Shown here piece after piece: positions 42,973 to 50,744 of a DNA stretch of 63,384 nucleotides (its first letter is position 1; each line of letters starts with the position of its first letter). The notes under the pieces are model-generated. The model saw only the letters and a program-made list of their open reading frames with translations. It was not told where the DNA came from and did no database searches. The DNA lies in the NCBI GenBank assembly GCA_030055595.1, contig JASFYH010000008.1:1-63384 (forward strand), given 5' to 3'. Position numbers and translations under genes: made by a program. This DNA comes from Archaeoglobales archaeon. GTDB lineage: Archaea; Halobacteriota; Archaeoglobi; Archaeoglobales; Archaeoglobaceae.

Positions 42973-43698
42973 TCAAGACCTGAACTTCTGGAGCTTCTTG
43001 AGCAGTTCAAGATCGCCCTGAGCGTCTCCAGCACAGGTCGCTATAATTCCGTCCACGATGCCTTCAAGCTTAGGAGCAACCTTTTCGACTTCTTCCATCT
43101 TAGCGGTGATCGGCCAGCCAATAGCCTTCAAGATCTCAGCATTCTTTGGTGTTCCTACAAGGAAGTAGGCATAGATTGGCTTATTCAGCTTTCTGCATTC
43201 TTTCGAAACTTCCTCAAGGATTGGTAGAACTTTTTCTTCAGTTCTCATGAAGAATATGAAGTCCCAAGGTCCTTTTACTCTCTCGATAAGGTCATCTGCG
43301 GACTTACGAGCTGAGAGAAGGCAACCAAGCTTTAGGTTCTTAATTTTGACTGTATTCCTCAGGAAATCCCTTGCCTCCTCCGAAGATTTAAGCATTTTTA
43401 TCGGCTCACCGTATTTCGGAATGTCACCCATTGTCAGCACAACTCCATCCAAGCCTACCGCCTCGGAAGCCAATGCCAGTCCGCCTACTTCAACTGGACC
43501 TTTGTAGTGCAGTATGAATATTGGAATAACAGTCTTATCCGGATATTTTGTTTTCAGAACACAGCTAACTGCTATTCCACTTGGAGCGGGCATTCCGGCG
43601 GCGCTGTCTGTTACGTTCCAACCATCTACGAGATCTTTTGTTTCTTCAGCAAGTTTCAAAAACTTTCTTGTCGGAACAAATTCGTGCAGTATTTTCAT
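42973..43698 (-). CDS. MetF-like (methylenetetrahydrofolate reductase family) protein
   Basis: 241-residue TIM-barrel protein resembling the MetF family: VPTRKFLKLAEETKDLVDGW, FILHYKGPVEVGGLALASEA and VVLTMGDIPKYGEP. The usual archaeal methylene-H4MPT reductase is the unrelated Mer, so a MetF-like protein here is notable. I chose ATG 43698 because GGGGAGGTTG lies five bases upstream; the upstream extension lies over the divergent promoter. It diverges from a cytochrome b/DsrK-like pair and may supply or take electrons from it; this is inference. Confidence 0.75.
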   Translation of the reverse strand: MKILHEFVPTRKFLKLAEETKDLVDGWNVTDSAAGMPAPSGIAVSCVLKTKYPDKTVIPIFILHYKGPVEVGGLALASEAVGLDGVVLTMGDIPKYGEPIKMLKSSEEARDFLRNTVKIKNLKLGCLLSARKSADDLIERVKGPWDFIFFMRTEEKVLPILEEVSKECRKLNKPIYAYFLVGTPKNAEILKAIGWPITAKMEEVEKVAPKLEGIVDGIIATCAGDAQGDLELLKKLQKFRS

Positions 43699-43794
43699 AT
43701 TGTTCAACCTCCCCGCTAAACTTACTCCAGAGGGCATATTTAAGATTTTCTTTATACTTCCAGAGCAAAATTTTATTTCAATTGTTGCCAAAAT

Positions 43795-43802
43795 ATTTTT
43801 AT
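43795..43802 (+). promoter_or_regulatory. TATA box of the DsrMK-like operon
   Basis: TTTTTATA lies 24-31 bases before the ATG at 43826, implying a leaderless message for the cytochrome b-like gene. Confidence 0.45.
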
Positions 43803-43825
43803 ACTGCTTACTTGAAAAAGAATTA

Positions 43826-44659
43826 ATGCTCTCGCTCTTTGTATATCTCTCTCTGTTCGTGTTCATTTTCGGAGCTCTCTATAAGTTATTTAAGCTCCAG
43901 AATCGGATCCACCTACGGTGTGAACTCTACCCAAGTCCGCTTGCTCAGAGTCACTATGAAGTGGAAGAAACGCCAAAGGAGCGGAAAAGCATAAAAAATT
44001 CTTTTGGCATGTTAAAGGCAATTATTGGCATAATTTTAATAAATAGAAAGAAAATGTCTCTTCAGCCAAGACATTGGTTTGCAACTTTTTTATTTCACTT
44101 AGGAATTTTCACTCATGCGATCTGGCTTTTCGTTGCCCCTCTGTTTCCACAGCTCCTCTCTTTAATGATTTTCAACTTACTTGGAGCCTTTGGATTATTT
44201 TTGATGTTCGTCTTCGCTCTTTATTTGCTACTCAGAAAACTAAGGGCACCGCTTCGCTATTACGTTCCATTTGAAGATTACTTCGTGCTCTCCGTTGTCC
44301 TCCTTATTTCCTTTACGGGTATTTTTGCCTTTTTCGAAGTTGGTTCAGTTCACACAATTTTAGTAATGCGAGCCCTACTCACATTTTCAGAAATAACCGT
44401 AAGCCCCTTCGAGAAACTTCACATCTTAGCCTACTTCTCGCTTCTTTTGATCCTACCATTTACGAGGATCACTCACTATATTGGAGTCTTCTTCCTACAT
44501 TTTTTGCTCTGGGACGCTCGAAGTGCTGAAGAGCGGGAGCCAAAGCTGAGCAAGATCCTGAAAAGCTACAAGGTTAAATGGGGAGCGGAACATATAGCTC
44601 CTGAGCTTAGTTGGGAAGAGGAAGAAAAATTTGTTGAAGTGAGAAAATGGAAAGGATAA
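43826..44659 (+). CDS. DsrM/HmeC-like membrane cytochrome b subunit
   Basis: 277-residue integral membrane protein of the NarI/DsrM/HdrE type. About five to six hydrophobic segments are visible (first at 1-20, then about 75-95, 105-130, 150-170, 200-220 and 225-240). His residues in RHWFATFLFHLGIFTHAIW, HILVMRALL-like and FEKLHILAYFS, THYIGVFFLHFLL are suitable heme b ligands. It should exchange electrons with menaquinone and pass them to the DsrK-like protein, whose gene overlaps its end by 13 bases. Confidence 0.85.
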   Translation: MLSLFVYLSLFVFIFGALYKLFKLQNRIHLRCELYPSPLAQSHYEVEETPKERKSIKNSFGMLKAIIGIILINRKKMSLQPRHWFATFLFHLGIFTHAIWLFVAPLFPQLLSLMIFNLLGAFGLFLMFVFALYLLLRKLRAPLRYYVPFEDYFVLSVVLLISFTGIFAFFEVGSVHTILVMRALLTFSEITVSPFEKLHILAYFSLLLILPFTRITHYIGVFFLHFLLWDARSAEEREPKLSKILKSYKVKWGAEHIAPELSWEEEEKFVEVRKWKG

Positions 44660-46203
44660 AGCTTTCTGATCTTGCGGAAAAAGAAGGAAAGCTCGTAGAA
44701 ATTAAGCCAGATGAGTTAATGAAGCTTCCAAAACCATATGAAGAGATCTCTGAAAAATTTTCAGAATTGCAAATTGGGGAAGAATACGTTTCTGAGGTTG
44801 ATCGGTTTGTGGCAATAGATCTTGAATGGAAGCCAAAGAATGAGGAAGAAGAAAAGGAACTTCTGGCAAAATTTTTGAGCGGTTTGAAGAAGCTTTTGGA
44901 CAAAGAGGCAAACTGGACTTTTCTTTATCCTCTGCTTCTTTCTCTTGACTACTGCACCCGCTGTAAGTCATGTTCTTCAGCCTGCCACGTTTATTTGGCT
45001 TCTGGAAAAAAAGAGATCTACCGTCCCACTTTTCGTGCGGAAGTTCTAAGAAGGATCTTAAATGGCATCCGTGGAAACTTCAGGGCTAAGTTCTTTGGAG
45101 AGCTAAGTTTGAATGCAAAAGTCGTGCTAAGGCTTGCAGAACTTGCCTATAGGTGCAATCTTTGCAGGCGTTGCACCCAGTTTTGCCCTATTGGGGTTGA
45201 TAATGCATTAATAACGAGAGAAATAAGAAAACTCTTCGCTCAGGAGCTTGGAATTGCTCCCAAAGCCCTGCATGCTCAGGGGACATTAAAGCAGTTGCAC
45301 ACAGGATCTTCGACTGGGCTTAAGCCAGAGGGGTTTAGGGATCTTATTCTTTTTCTGGAGGAAGAGATCTTAGAAAGGACTGGAAAGAGAATTCAGATCC
45401 CTGTTGACAAGAAAGGATCCGAGATCTTACTGATCCACAACGCGGGCGATTATTTAAGCAGACCTGAGAACGTGATCGCATATGCGTTGATCTTTGAAGA
45501 AGCGGGCTTGGACTGGACTTTAAGCAGTGAAACTTTTGGCTACGACGTCGTAAACTATGGAGTCTGGTTTGACGACGTTCAGCTTGCAAGGATCGCCCTG
45601 AGGCATGTGGAGATTGCAAGAAAGCTTGAAGTCAACAAGATCGTTATTGGGGAGTGTGGACATGCACATAAAGCTCTTATTGCTGTAGCGGATCGCTTGC
45701 TCCCGGAAGATTACAGAATTCCGAGAGAGAGTAGTATTAATTTGCTCTGGAAGCTCACTAAGAAACTCAACCTTGATCCTTCAAAAAACGACTTCCCAGT
45801 TACTCTACACGATCCATGCAACATCGTTCGAAATCTTGGCATTGTGGAGCCTCAGAGAAAAATACTTCAAAAGATCTGCCCTCAATTCAGAGAAATGGAC
45901 CCCTCTGGAGTTTACAACTACTGCTGTGGTGGTGGAGGCGGATTGGCAATTATCAATTCATTAAATTTTCCGGATTTTAGGAATAAGATCTCCGCAAGAC
46001 TCAAATTTTCGCAGATCCTCAGGGCATTTCAGGATCTTGAGCTGACGCAAAAGAAATTCGTATGTGCTCCGTGTAGCAACTGCAGATCCACGCTAAGGGA
46101 TCTTTTTGAGCATTACAATGCCAAAAAGTTTGGGCTTGGCTACTGCTCTCTTTCTGAGCTCATTGCAAATTCAATGGTAGAACATGACTTTCTGGAGTTT
46201 TGA
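44647..46203 (+). CDS. DsrK/HdrD-like iron-sulfur protein
   Basis: 518 residues. Two [4Fe-4S] motifs are near the middle (CTRCKSCSSACH about 103-114 and CNLCRRCTQFCP about 175-186). Two CCG-type domains follow, with ECGHAHK, DPCNIVRN, NYCCGGGGGL and CAPCSNCRSTL, which in HdrB/HdrD bind the noncubane catalytic cluster. It matches DsrK/HmeD or TmcB-type proteins. It lies directly with a DsrM-like gene but DsrJ, DsrO and DsrP are absent. Likely a quinol:thiol/disulfide or DsrC-type reductase. Confidence 0.88.
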   Translation: MERIKLSDLAEKEGKLVEIKPDELMKLPKPYEEISEKFSELQIGEEYVSEVDRFVAIDLEWKPKNEEEEKELLAKFLSGLKKLLDKEANWTFLYPLLLSLDYCTRCKSCSSACHVYLASGKKEIYRPTFRAEVLRRILNGIRGNFRAKFFGELSLNAKVVLRLAELAYRCNLCRRCTQFCPIGVDNALITREIRKLFAQELGIAPKALHAQGTLKQLHTGSSTGLKPEGFRDLILFLEEEILERTGKRIQIPVDKKGSEILLIHNAGDYLSRPENVIAYALIFEEAGLDWTLSSETFGYDVVNYGVWFDDVQLARIALRHVEIARKLEVNKIVIGECGHAHKALIAVADRLLPEDYRIPRESSINLLWKLTKKLNLDPSKNDFPVTLHDPCNIVRNLGIVEPQRKILQKICPQFREMDPSGVYNYCCGGGGGLAIINSLNFPDFRNKISARLKFSQILRAFQDLELTQKKFVCAPCSNCRSTLRDLFEHYNAKKFGLGYCSLSELIANSMVEHDFLEF

Positions 46204-46258
46204 TCTGTCATTGCTAAATTCGTCAATTGCAGTAAAATATATCGCTGGGGGGCAAAAA

Positions 46259-46275
46259 GTTTAAATATTTTAAAT
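46259..46275 (+). promoter_or_regulatory. upstream TATA element of the surface-protein gene
   Basis: AGTTTAAATATTTTAAA is a strong TATA-like run whose centre is about 25 bases before the GC-rich hairpin starting at 46290. A second TATA candidate (AATTTATATA, 46333-46342) lies nearer the gene. Two promoters would be in keeping with high expression of a surface protein. Confidence 0.45.
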
Positions 46276-46289
46276 GCAACTAAGCTTTG

Positions 46290-46322
46290 GCGGCGGGGTA
46301 GCCAAGGCTATACTCCGTCCGC
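46290..46322 (+). promoter_or_regulatory. GC-rich two-tier hairpin in the 5' leader
   Basis: GCGGCGG (46290-46296) can pair with CCG-U-CCGC (46315-46322, one bulged base), and inside it TAGC (46299-46302) pairs with GCTA (46307-46310) around a CAAG loop. The structure would be at the very 5' end of a transcript from the upstream TATA element and may stabilise the surface-protein mRNA. It superficially resembles a tRNA 5' half but has no 3' half. Confidence 0.45.
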
Positions 46323-46332
46323 TAAATCGCAG

Positions 46333-46342
46333 AATTTATATA
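46333..46342 (+). promoter_or_regulatory. proximal TATA box of the surface-protein gene
   Basis: AATTTATATA lies about 43 bases before the ATG at 46381 and leaves a short leader containing GGAGG at 46368-46372, the ribosome binding site that selects ATG 46381 over ATG 46360. Confidence 0.5.
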
Positions 46343-46380
46343 GTAGGAAGTGAACGAAAATGCGGAAGGAGGTTGAGAAA

Positions 46381-49140
46381 ATGAAAAGGTATGGATTGAT
46401 AGGGTTGATGTTGTTAGTGATCTTAGCGACTCCAGCGATGGCTCAAACCCTAAATAAGGGACCAATTGGTAATAGTTCTTTGGGTATTACTTCAGCGAAG
46501 CTTTCTGACACAAACTATACTTATGGAAGCAATGTTGAACTAACCGTAACCTGGAGCTACTACAAAGCGGAGGATTATGGTTCAAGGTATATTGCAATTA
46601 TTGACTGGAGCACATATACAACAAAGGTGAAGCCATACACAGGTGATGCTTTTGTTGCCAACGCTTCAGATCCCAGCAACTATAAATGGCTAATTTCATT
46701 GCCCGAAGATGCTGGCTCACAAACTTATTCGATAAATACCGCAGAGAAGAACATGTTCCCAAGCTACTACGTAGTTGTGATCTTCAACACAACCGGAGCA
46801 TATGACGATCGACTCGTCTTCATAGTTGAACCAGTGGCAGGAAAGCCGTATGTAAGCATTACCACAGATCGAATGACCGCTGCCCTTGGCGACAGAGTTG
46901 AGCTGAAGTATAAGATGACCGCTTCTGAGAACTACTATGTGGGAGTTCTCGTTACTGGCTGGGAGGGCAAAGTCTACTTCCAGAACTGTTCAGTCGGAAC
47001 TTGGACTCTATACCCATGGATGGCACCTATGGCTAATTTCGATGAAGATCGCTGTGTAGCGATCTGCATGGCAGCGGGTAAGACAAAGTCTGAATGTGAA
47101 AATGGGCTTAAGTTCTTCCCACTTACAAGTGCATATGGATTCAAGAATACAACTGAGGGCTATATAGTATTCAAGATCGCTGCTGGCAAAGATCCATATA
47201 ACCTATTCACTGGAAGCGATCCCACGAGAGCTGAAGCTACCGCAGTAGTGATCCTTGCAAAGCCAACGCTGAGCTCTATTAGCATTCCTTCTAAGCACGT
47301 CAACGGCACAGATCTGACGATCACAGGCGTAACCAATGTGGCTGAAACCAACAGTAAATATGATGTTGGAGAACAAAACATGGTGTATCTTAACATTACT
47401 GACCTGAACGATAATCTAAAGTGTGGAAGAACATTTATGGGCATCATAGGCAAGGACAAAACATTCAGCATAAAGATCGACAACTTCGGTGCTCAGCCCC
47501 CATGTGTTCTTGAAACAGGATACTACAAGGCTAACTTCACATTGGTAACCGATACAGGATTAACAGACGAGGAAGTCACAGTCTTCGAGCTCGTCAACGG
47601 CATGGTAAAGATCATGCCAGACAAGACTACTGTGGTGAGAGGAGACAAGGTAAAGTTCACAATAATAACAAATCTGAAGGTTAACAACCCAGTATACTTC
47701 ACGATCGAAGATCAGAGGATCATTGGTGGAACCGGCTCTGCTACAGAGACTTTGAGAGTTGATGCCACTGGAAAGGCTTACAAGGAGATCACCGTTTCTC
47801 AGACCGCTCCATTGACAGAGTATAGGTTCAGGGCGGTAATTGCTGGCGACGTTTCCGACACGATCACGATCTCCGTTGTGAAGCAGACGATCGACCTGAA
47901 CGCTGATAAGACCACAGTCGCAAGAGGTGGAGAGATCAGGTTCACTGGAACGACAACCGCAGATGAGGTCTATGTATTCGCAAGCGAACCAGGCGTATTC
48001 AAAGATGTAACTGAGGTTCCAAGCGATACTACATTTGCTCCAACTAATGCAATGAAGAAGTTCTTGCCGGACACAAATGACAGACTTGACTTCAAGCTCG
48101 AAGTGTTAACAACTGCGGATGCGGGCACCTACTACCTCTACTTCTACGCTCCCGCCAACACCTCAATGATCGACAGGGCAAGCGATCCACAGAAGATGTT
48201 CGCAATCGTAGTCACGGATCCGAGGATCACAAAGGTTGAGATCCCAAGCGTTATTCCGTATCAGGGCAAGGTTGAAGTCACAATAACCGCTGATCCCGGC
48301 AAGAGGGAGAATGCAAGATTAACATGGGTGCTTGAGGGATCGAACATAAAGGCAAGACCGACAGACTTTGGTAGGGGTGACATATACTACTCGCTTGACT
48401 CGAACAATGAAGTGAAGTTCTACTTGGATCTGAAGGACTACAGGAGTGGAAGTAGAGTCATTGATCCCGGACTCTATGTATTCACCGTTAAACTCTACCT
48501 TGACAGTGAGGAAGTTGATAAGGTTCAGAAGCTCGTTGAGATCTCCGCGGTAAGCCTTGATGTTACAATAGAACCCTCGGTGATCGTCATCGGAGACCAG
48601 ATCAAAGTCACAGTCCAGTCGAACAGAGAGGGCGTTGCAGGCTATGATCATATCTTTGTGACGATGGTTGGAGCTAACTACAAGGCGGTGCAAAGAGTTA
48701 CGCTTGACAGCACTGGAAAGGGAAGCGTAACCTTCGAAACTCTTGGCATTGCGGACGGAACTTACAAGATCTACGTCAGAGACACGATGAACACATCCAC
48801 TGCAGACTATCCAGAACTATACGTCGCTGAAGAGCTCTACGATCTCGATCCCGCAGACGCAACCGCGAGAGTTGCAAGAGCGCATGATGACATTCTTGTG
48901 ATCAGAACGATCCAGATCCTGAAGGAGAAGCCCACACCAACTCCAACAACACCACCACCAACAACACCACCAGTCACAACTCCCGCGGTAACGCCCACAA
49001 CACCACCACCAACAACACCACCAGTCACAACACCACCACCGACAACAACACCCGCTCCGGGACCGATTCCGGGCTTTGAAGCGATCTTCGCAATTGCGGG
49101 ATTAGTTGCCATTGCCTACTTGCTGAGAAGAAGACAGTAA
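46381..49140 (+). CDS. secreted PGF-CTERM surface (S-layer-like) protein
   Basis: 919-residue exported protein. Signal peptide at residues 1-22 (basic KR, hydrophobic core, cut after AMA). The body is beta-rich and repetitive, with several Ig-like segments that share an opening pattern (PDKTTVVRGDKVKFT, ADKTTVARGGEIRFT, EPSVIVIGDQIKVT). Near residue 850 a Thr/Pro-rich stalk follows, with an in-frame 35-base exact repeat. It ends with PGF-CTERM: GPIPGFEAIFAIAGL, a hydrophobic helix and RRRQ, the archaeosortase ArtA signal for cleavage and lipid anchoring. Many NxS/T sites would allow N-glycosylation. It is probably the main S-layer protein or a close relative. Confidence 0.88.
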   Translation: MKRYGLIGLMLLVILATPAMAQTLNKGPIGNSSLGITSAKLSDTNYTYGSNVELTVTWSYYKAEDYGSRYIAIIDWSTYTTKVKPYTGDAFVANASDPSNYKWLISLPEDAGSQTYSINTAEKNMFPSYYVVVIFNTTGAYDDRLVFIVEPVAGKPYVSITTDRMTAALGDRVELKYKMTASENYYVGVLVTGWEGKVYFQNCSVGTWTLYPWMAPMANFDEDRCVAICMAAGKTKSECENGLKFFPLTSAYGFKNTTEGYIVFKIAAGKDPYNLFTGSDPTRAEATAVVILAKPTLSSISIPSKHVNGTDLTITGVTNVAETNSKYDVGEQNMVYLNITDLNDNLKCGRTFMGIIGKDKTFSIKIDNFGAQPPCVLETGYYKANFTLVTDTGLTDEEVTVFELVNGMVKIMPDKTTVVRGDKVKFTIITNLKVNNPVYFTIEDQRIIGGTGSATETLRVDATGKAYKEITVSQTAPLTEYRFRAVIAGDVSDTITISVVKQTIDLNADKTTVARGGEIRFTGTTTADEVYVFASEPGVFKDVTEVPSDTTFAPTNAMKKFLPDTNDRLDFKLEVLTTADAGTYYLYFYAPANTSMIDRASDPQKMFAIVVTDPRITKVEIPSVIPYQGKVEVTITADPGKRENARLTWVLEGSNIKARPTDFGRGDIYYSLDSNNEVKFYLDLKDYRSGSRVIDPGLYVFTVKLYLDSEEVDKVQKLVEISAVSLDVTIEPSVIVIGDQIKVTVQSNREGVAGYDHIFVTMVGANYKAVQRVTLDSTGKGSVTFETLGIADGTYKIYVRDTMNTSTADYPELYVAEELYDLDPADATARVARAHDDILVIRTIQILKEKPTPTPTTPPPTTPPVTTPAVTPTTPPPTTPPVTTPPPTTTPAPGPIPGFEAIFAIAGLVAIAYLLRRRQ
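48946..49031 (+). repeat. 35-base direct repeat in the Thr/Pro stalk
   Basis: An identical 35-base unit, beginning ACAACACCACCACC and ending CAGTCACAAC, occurs at 48946-48980 and 48997-49031. The offset is 51 bases (17 codons), so both copies are in frame and encode Thr/Pro-rich stalk. It can expand or contract by slippage or recombination without breaking the frame. Confidence 0.85.
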
Positions 49141-49148
49141 AAACTAAA

Positions 49149-49180
49149 ATTTTTTCTTAATTTTTTCTTTTTAGTTTTTA
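49149..49180 (+). terminator. T-rich terminator of the surface-protein gene
   Basis: Three consecutive T-runs of at least five bases (TTTTTT, TTTTTT, TTTTT) follow the stop codon within 30 bases, without a stable hairpin. This is the oligo-T type of archaeal terminator. The 188-base gap to the convergent cdhE gene otherwise shows nothing I can identify. Confidence 0.6.
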
Positions 49181-49328
49181 ATTTCTGAAAAATTGGAGCC
49201 TCGTTTCTTTCGAAAGTTTTCTGATTAAGTTCAAACAGTTTAGAGAGATTAAGGCGGTTCAAGAGCTCTTAATACGTAGCCATGAATTTTTGCTTTAAAA
49301 CTTTGGACAATTTTAGAAAAATAAAAAA

Positions 49329-50741
49329 TTACTTCTTAGGTGGCCAATTCTTCTCCATCCAGCCTTTAACTCTTCCAGAGTCTATTGGACCAACAAGCAC
49401 TTTCCAGCCGGTTTCGTCTTCAATCGCACCCTGAAGCCTTGCAGCAAGTCCCGGGATCACGAGGTATTTGTGGTTAACTTTCTCAGCGATCTTCGTTTCC
49501 TGAATGATCTCCTTTACCTTTGAAGCGGTCAGCTTTCCGCCAGCAACGCTTGCTTCAACGCCAATGCCTTCAGTGTTAACCACCAGCAACCAGCCTTTGA
49601 TCTTCGCACTGTTCAGGTCGTTCTCAACTGTGTAGTAAGTCAAGGCGAAGTTCGTAGTTAGGAAAACTGGATCCTCTGGACCGGGACTGTTAAGCTCTTT
49701 CAGACCTGCAGCAACCTGCACCGGGGTGCGCGGATCGGTGTAGATGTTGAAGCGGAGCGTTAGCGTCGGCATCACGACATGCTGATCGATGCTGTGGAAG
49801 ATCATCGCGTCGCCGTATTTCACGATGAACATTCCCGCAATAACCGCTTCCCAGTAGGCCTTTGTGACTTCGTCGCCCTCGATCAGCCATGCGGATATCG
49901 GAGTGATCAGGATCGGATATGCAACGTCTTTGTCCCCATCGAGAATGGCTTTTCTACGAAGCTGAACCACTCTCTCGAAAGTCCCCTGCAGTCCCTCGCC
50001 TAATGGCTCCGTTACTGGATCGAGCACGATCTCTTTGATTCCCGCAGACTTAAACGTGGCTGAGATACTCTTAAGCACATTAAGATCTTTTGCCCTTATC
50101 GCAACGGGCACCTTGTAATCAAGAGCGAGCTTCATGAACTCCTTCCAGTTGCCCTCAGTTGCAGCGTAGATCAATGGCTTTTGGTTTGCGACTTCTTCAA
50201 GTGCGGACTTCATGCACTCGGGGTTAAGTGCAATTAGAACCATTGGCTTTCCGTAGCTTGCAACCTTCTTTGCAACTTCTTTAAACCTCTTCGGATCGTT
50301 TGAGGTGCATCTTACCGCAAAGCCGTCGAGTGTGAGGTATTTACCGACATAGAACTTCTTGTAATTCACAACTCTCTCGCATCTCTCTTGGATCTTCTTG
50401 TCGTCAAGTGTGTCCCAGACATCGAAGAAGAATGCTGTCGGGTTAAAGAAGGTCAGCTCATGGCGGTGCAGGACTTCCTCGCCACCGATCTTTATTGCCT
50501 TGTCGCCAACGCCGACAACAACTTCTGCAATTTCGGGCGAAGTGATCTCAATGAGCTTGTCCAACTTCTCCTTAACTTTCGGATCCTTTTCGGCATCCTT
50601 AACGAGAGGCTTGCAATCAAGAACCTTTGCAGAGCGATCAAGGACATGGGAAGCGAAGCTCATGCAAGTGTCGTAGCCACATTCTTTGCAGTTCGTCCTT
50701 GGCAGGAAATTGTAGACCTCAAGTGGGCTCTTTACCTTCAT
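49329..50741 (-). CDS. cdhE: acetyl-CoA decarbonylase/synthase gamma subunit (CFeSP large)
   Basis: 470-residue large subunit of the corrinoid iron-sulfur protein, which carries the methyl group between tetrahydropterin and the acetyl-CoA synthase. The N-terminus has the [4Fe-4S] motif CKECGYDTCMSFA with a later Cys (about 18-43). The central TIM barrel (about 85-320) and C-terminal B12-binding part (VEASVAGGKLTASKV) fit the family. It lies three bases after cdhD and is the last gene of the cdhC-cooC-cdhD-cdhE operon. Confidence 0.96.
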   Translation of the reverse strand: MKVKSPLEVYNFLPRTNCKECGYDTCMSFASHVLDRSAKVLDCKPLVKDAEKDPKVKEKLDKLIEITSPEIAEVVVGVGDKAIKIGGEEVLHRHELTFFNPTAFFFDVWDTLDDKKIQERCERVVNYKKFYVGKYLTLDGFAVRCTSNDPKRFKEVAKKVASYGKPMVLIALNPECMKSALEEVANQKPLIYAATEGNWKEFMKLALDYKVPVAIRAKDLNVLKSISATFKSAGIKEIVLDPVTEPLGEGLQGTFERVVQLRRKAILDGDKDVAYPILITPISAWLIEGDEVTKAYWEAVIAGMFIVKYGDAMIFHSIDQHVVMPTLTLRFNIYTDPRTPVQVAAGLKELNSPGPEDPVFLTTNFALTYYTVENDLNSAKIKGWLLVVNTEGIGVEASVAGGKLTASKVKEIIQETKIAEKVNHKYLVIPGLAARLQGAIEDETGWKVLVGPIDSGRVKGWMEKNWPPKK

Positions 50742-50744
50742 TCT

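Noticed and set aside
43514-43825. N-terminal extension of the DsrM-like frame over the MetF-like gene
   Set aside because: It is antisense to the MetF-like coding region. A TATA box 24-31 bases before ATG 43826 and the first membrane helix mark the real start.
46288-46332. tRNA-like 5' half (GGGGTAGCCAAGG) upstream of the surface-protein gene
   Set aside because: No matching 3' half, T-arm or acceptor partner follows, and the anticodon stem does not close. The bases pair better as a simple two-tier hairpin in the mRNA leader.
48946-49031. CRISPR array
   Set aside because: Only two copies, no unique spacers, and the repeat is in frame within the Thr/Pro stalk of a secreted protein.
48837-49112. 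Gly/Val-rich open frame antisense to the surface protein
   Set aside because: It is the complement of the Thr/Pro repeat stalk; low complexity gives a spurious frame.
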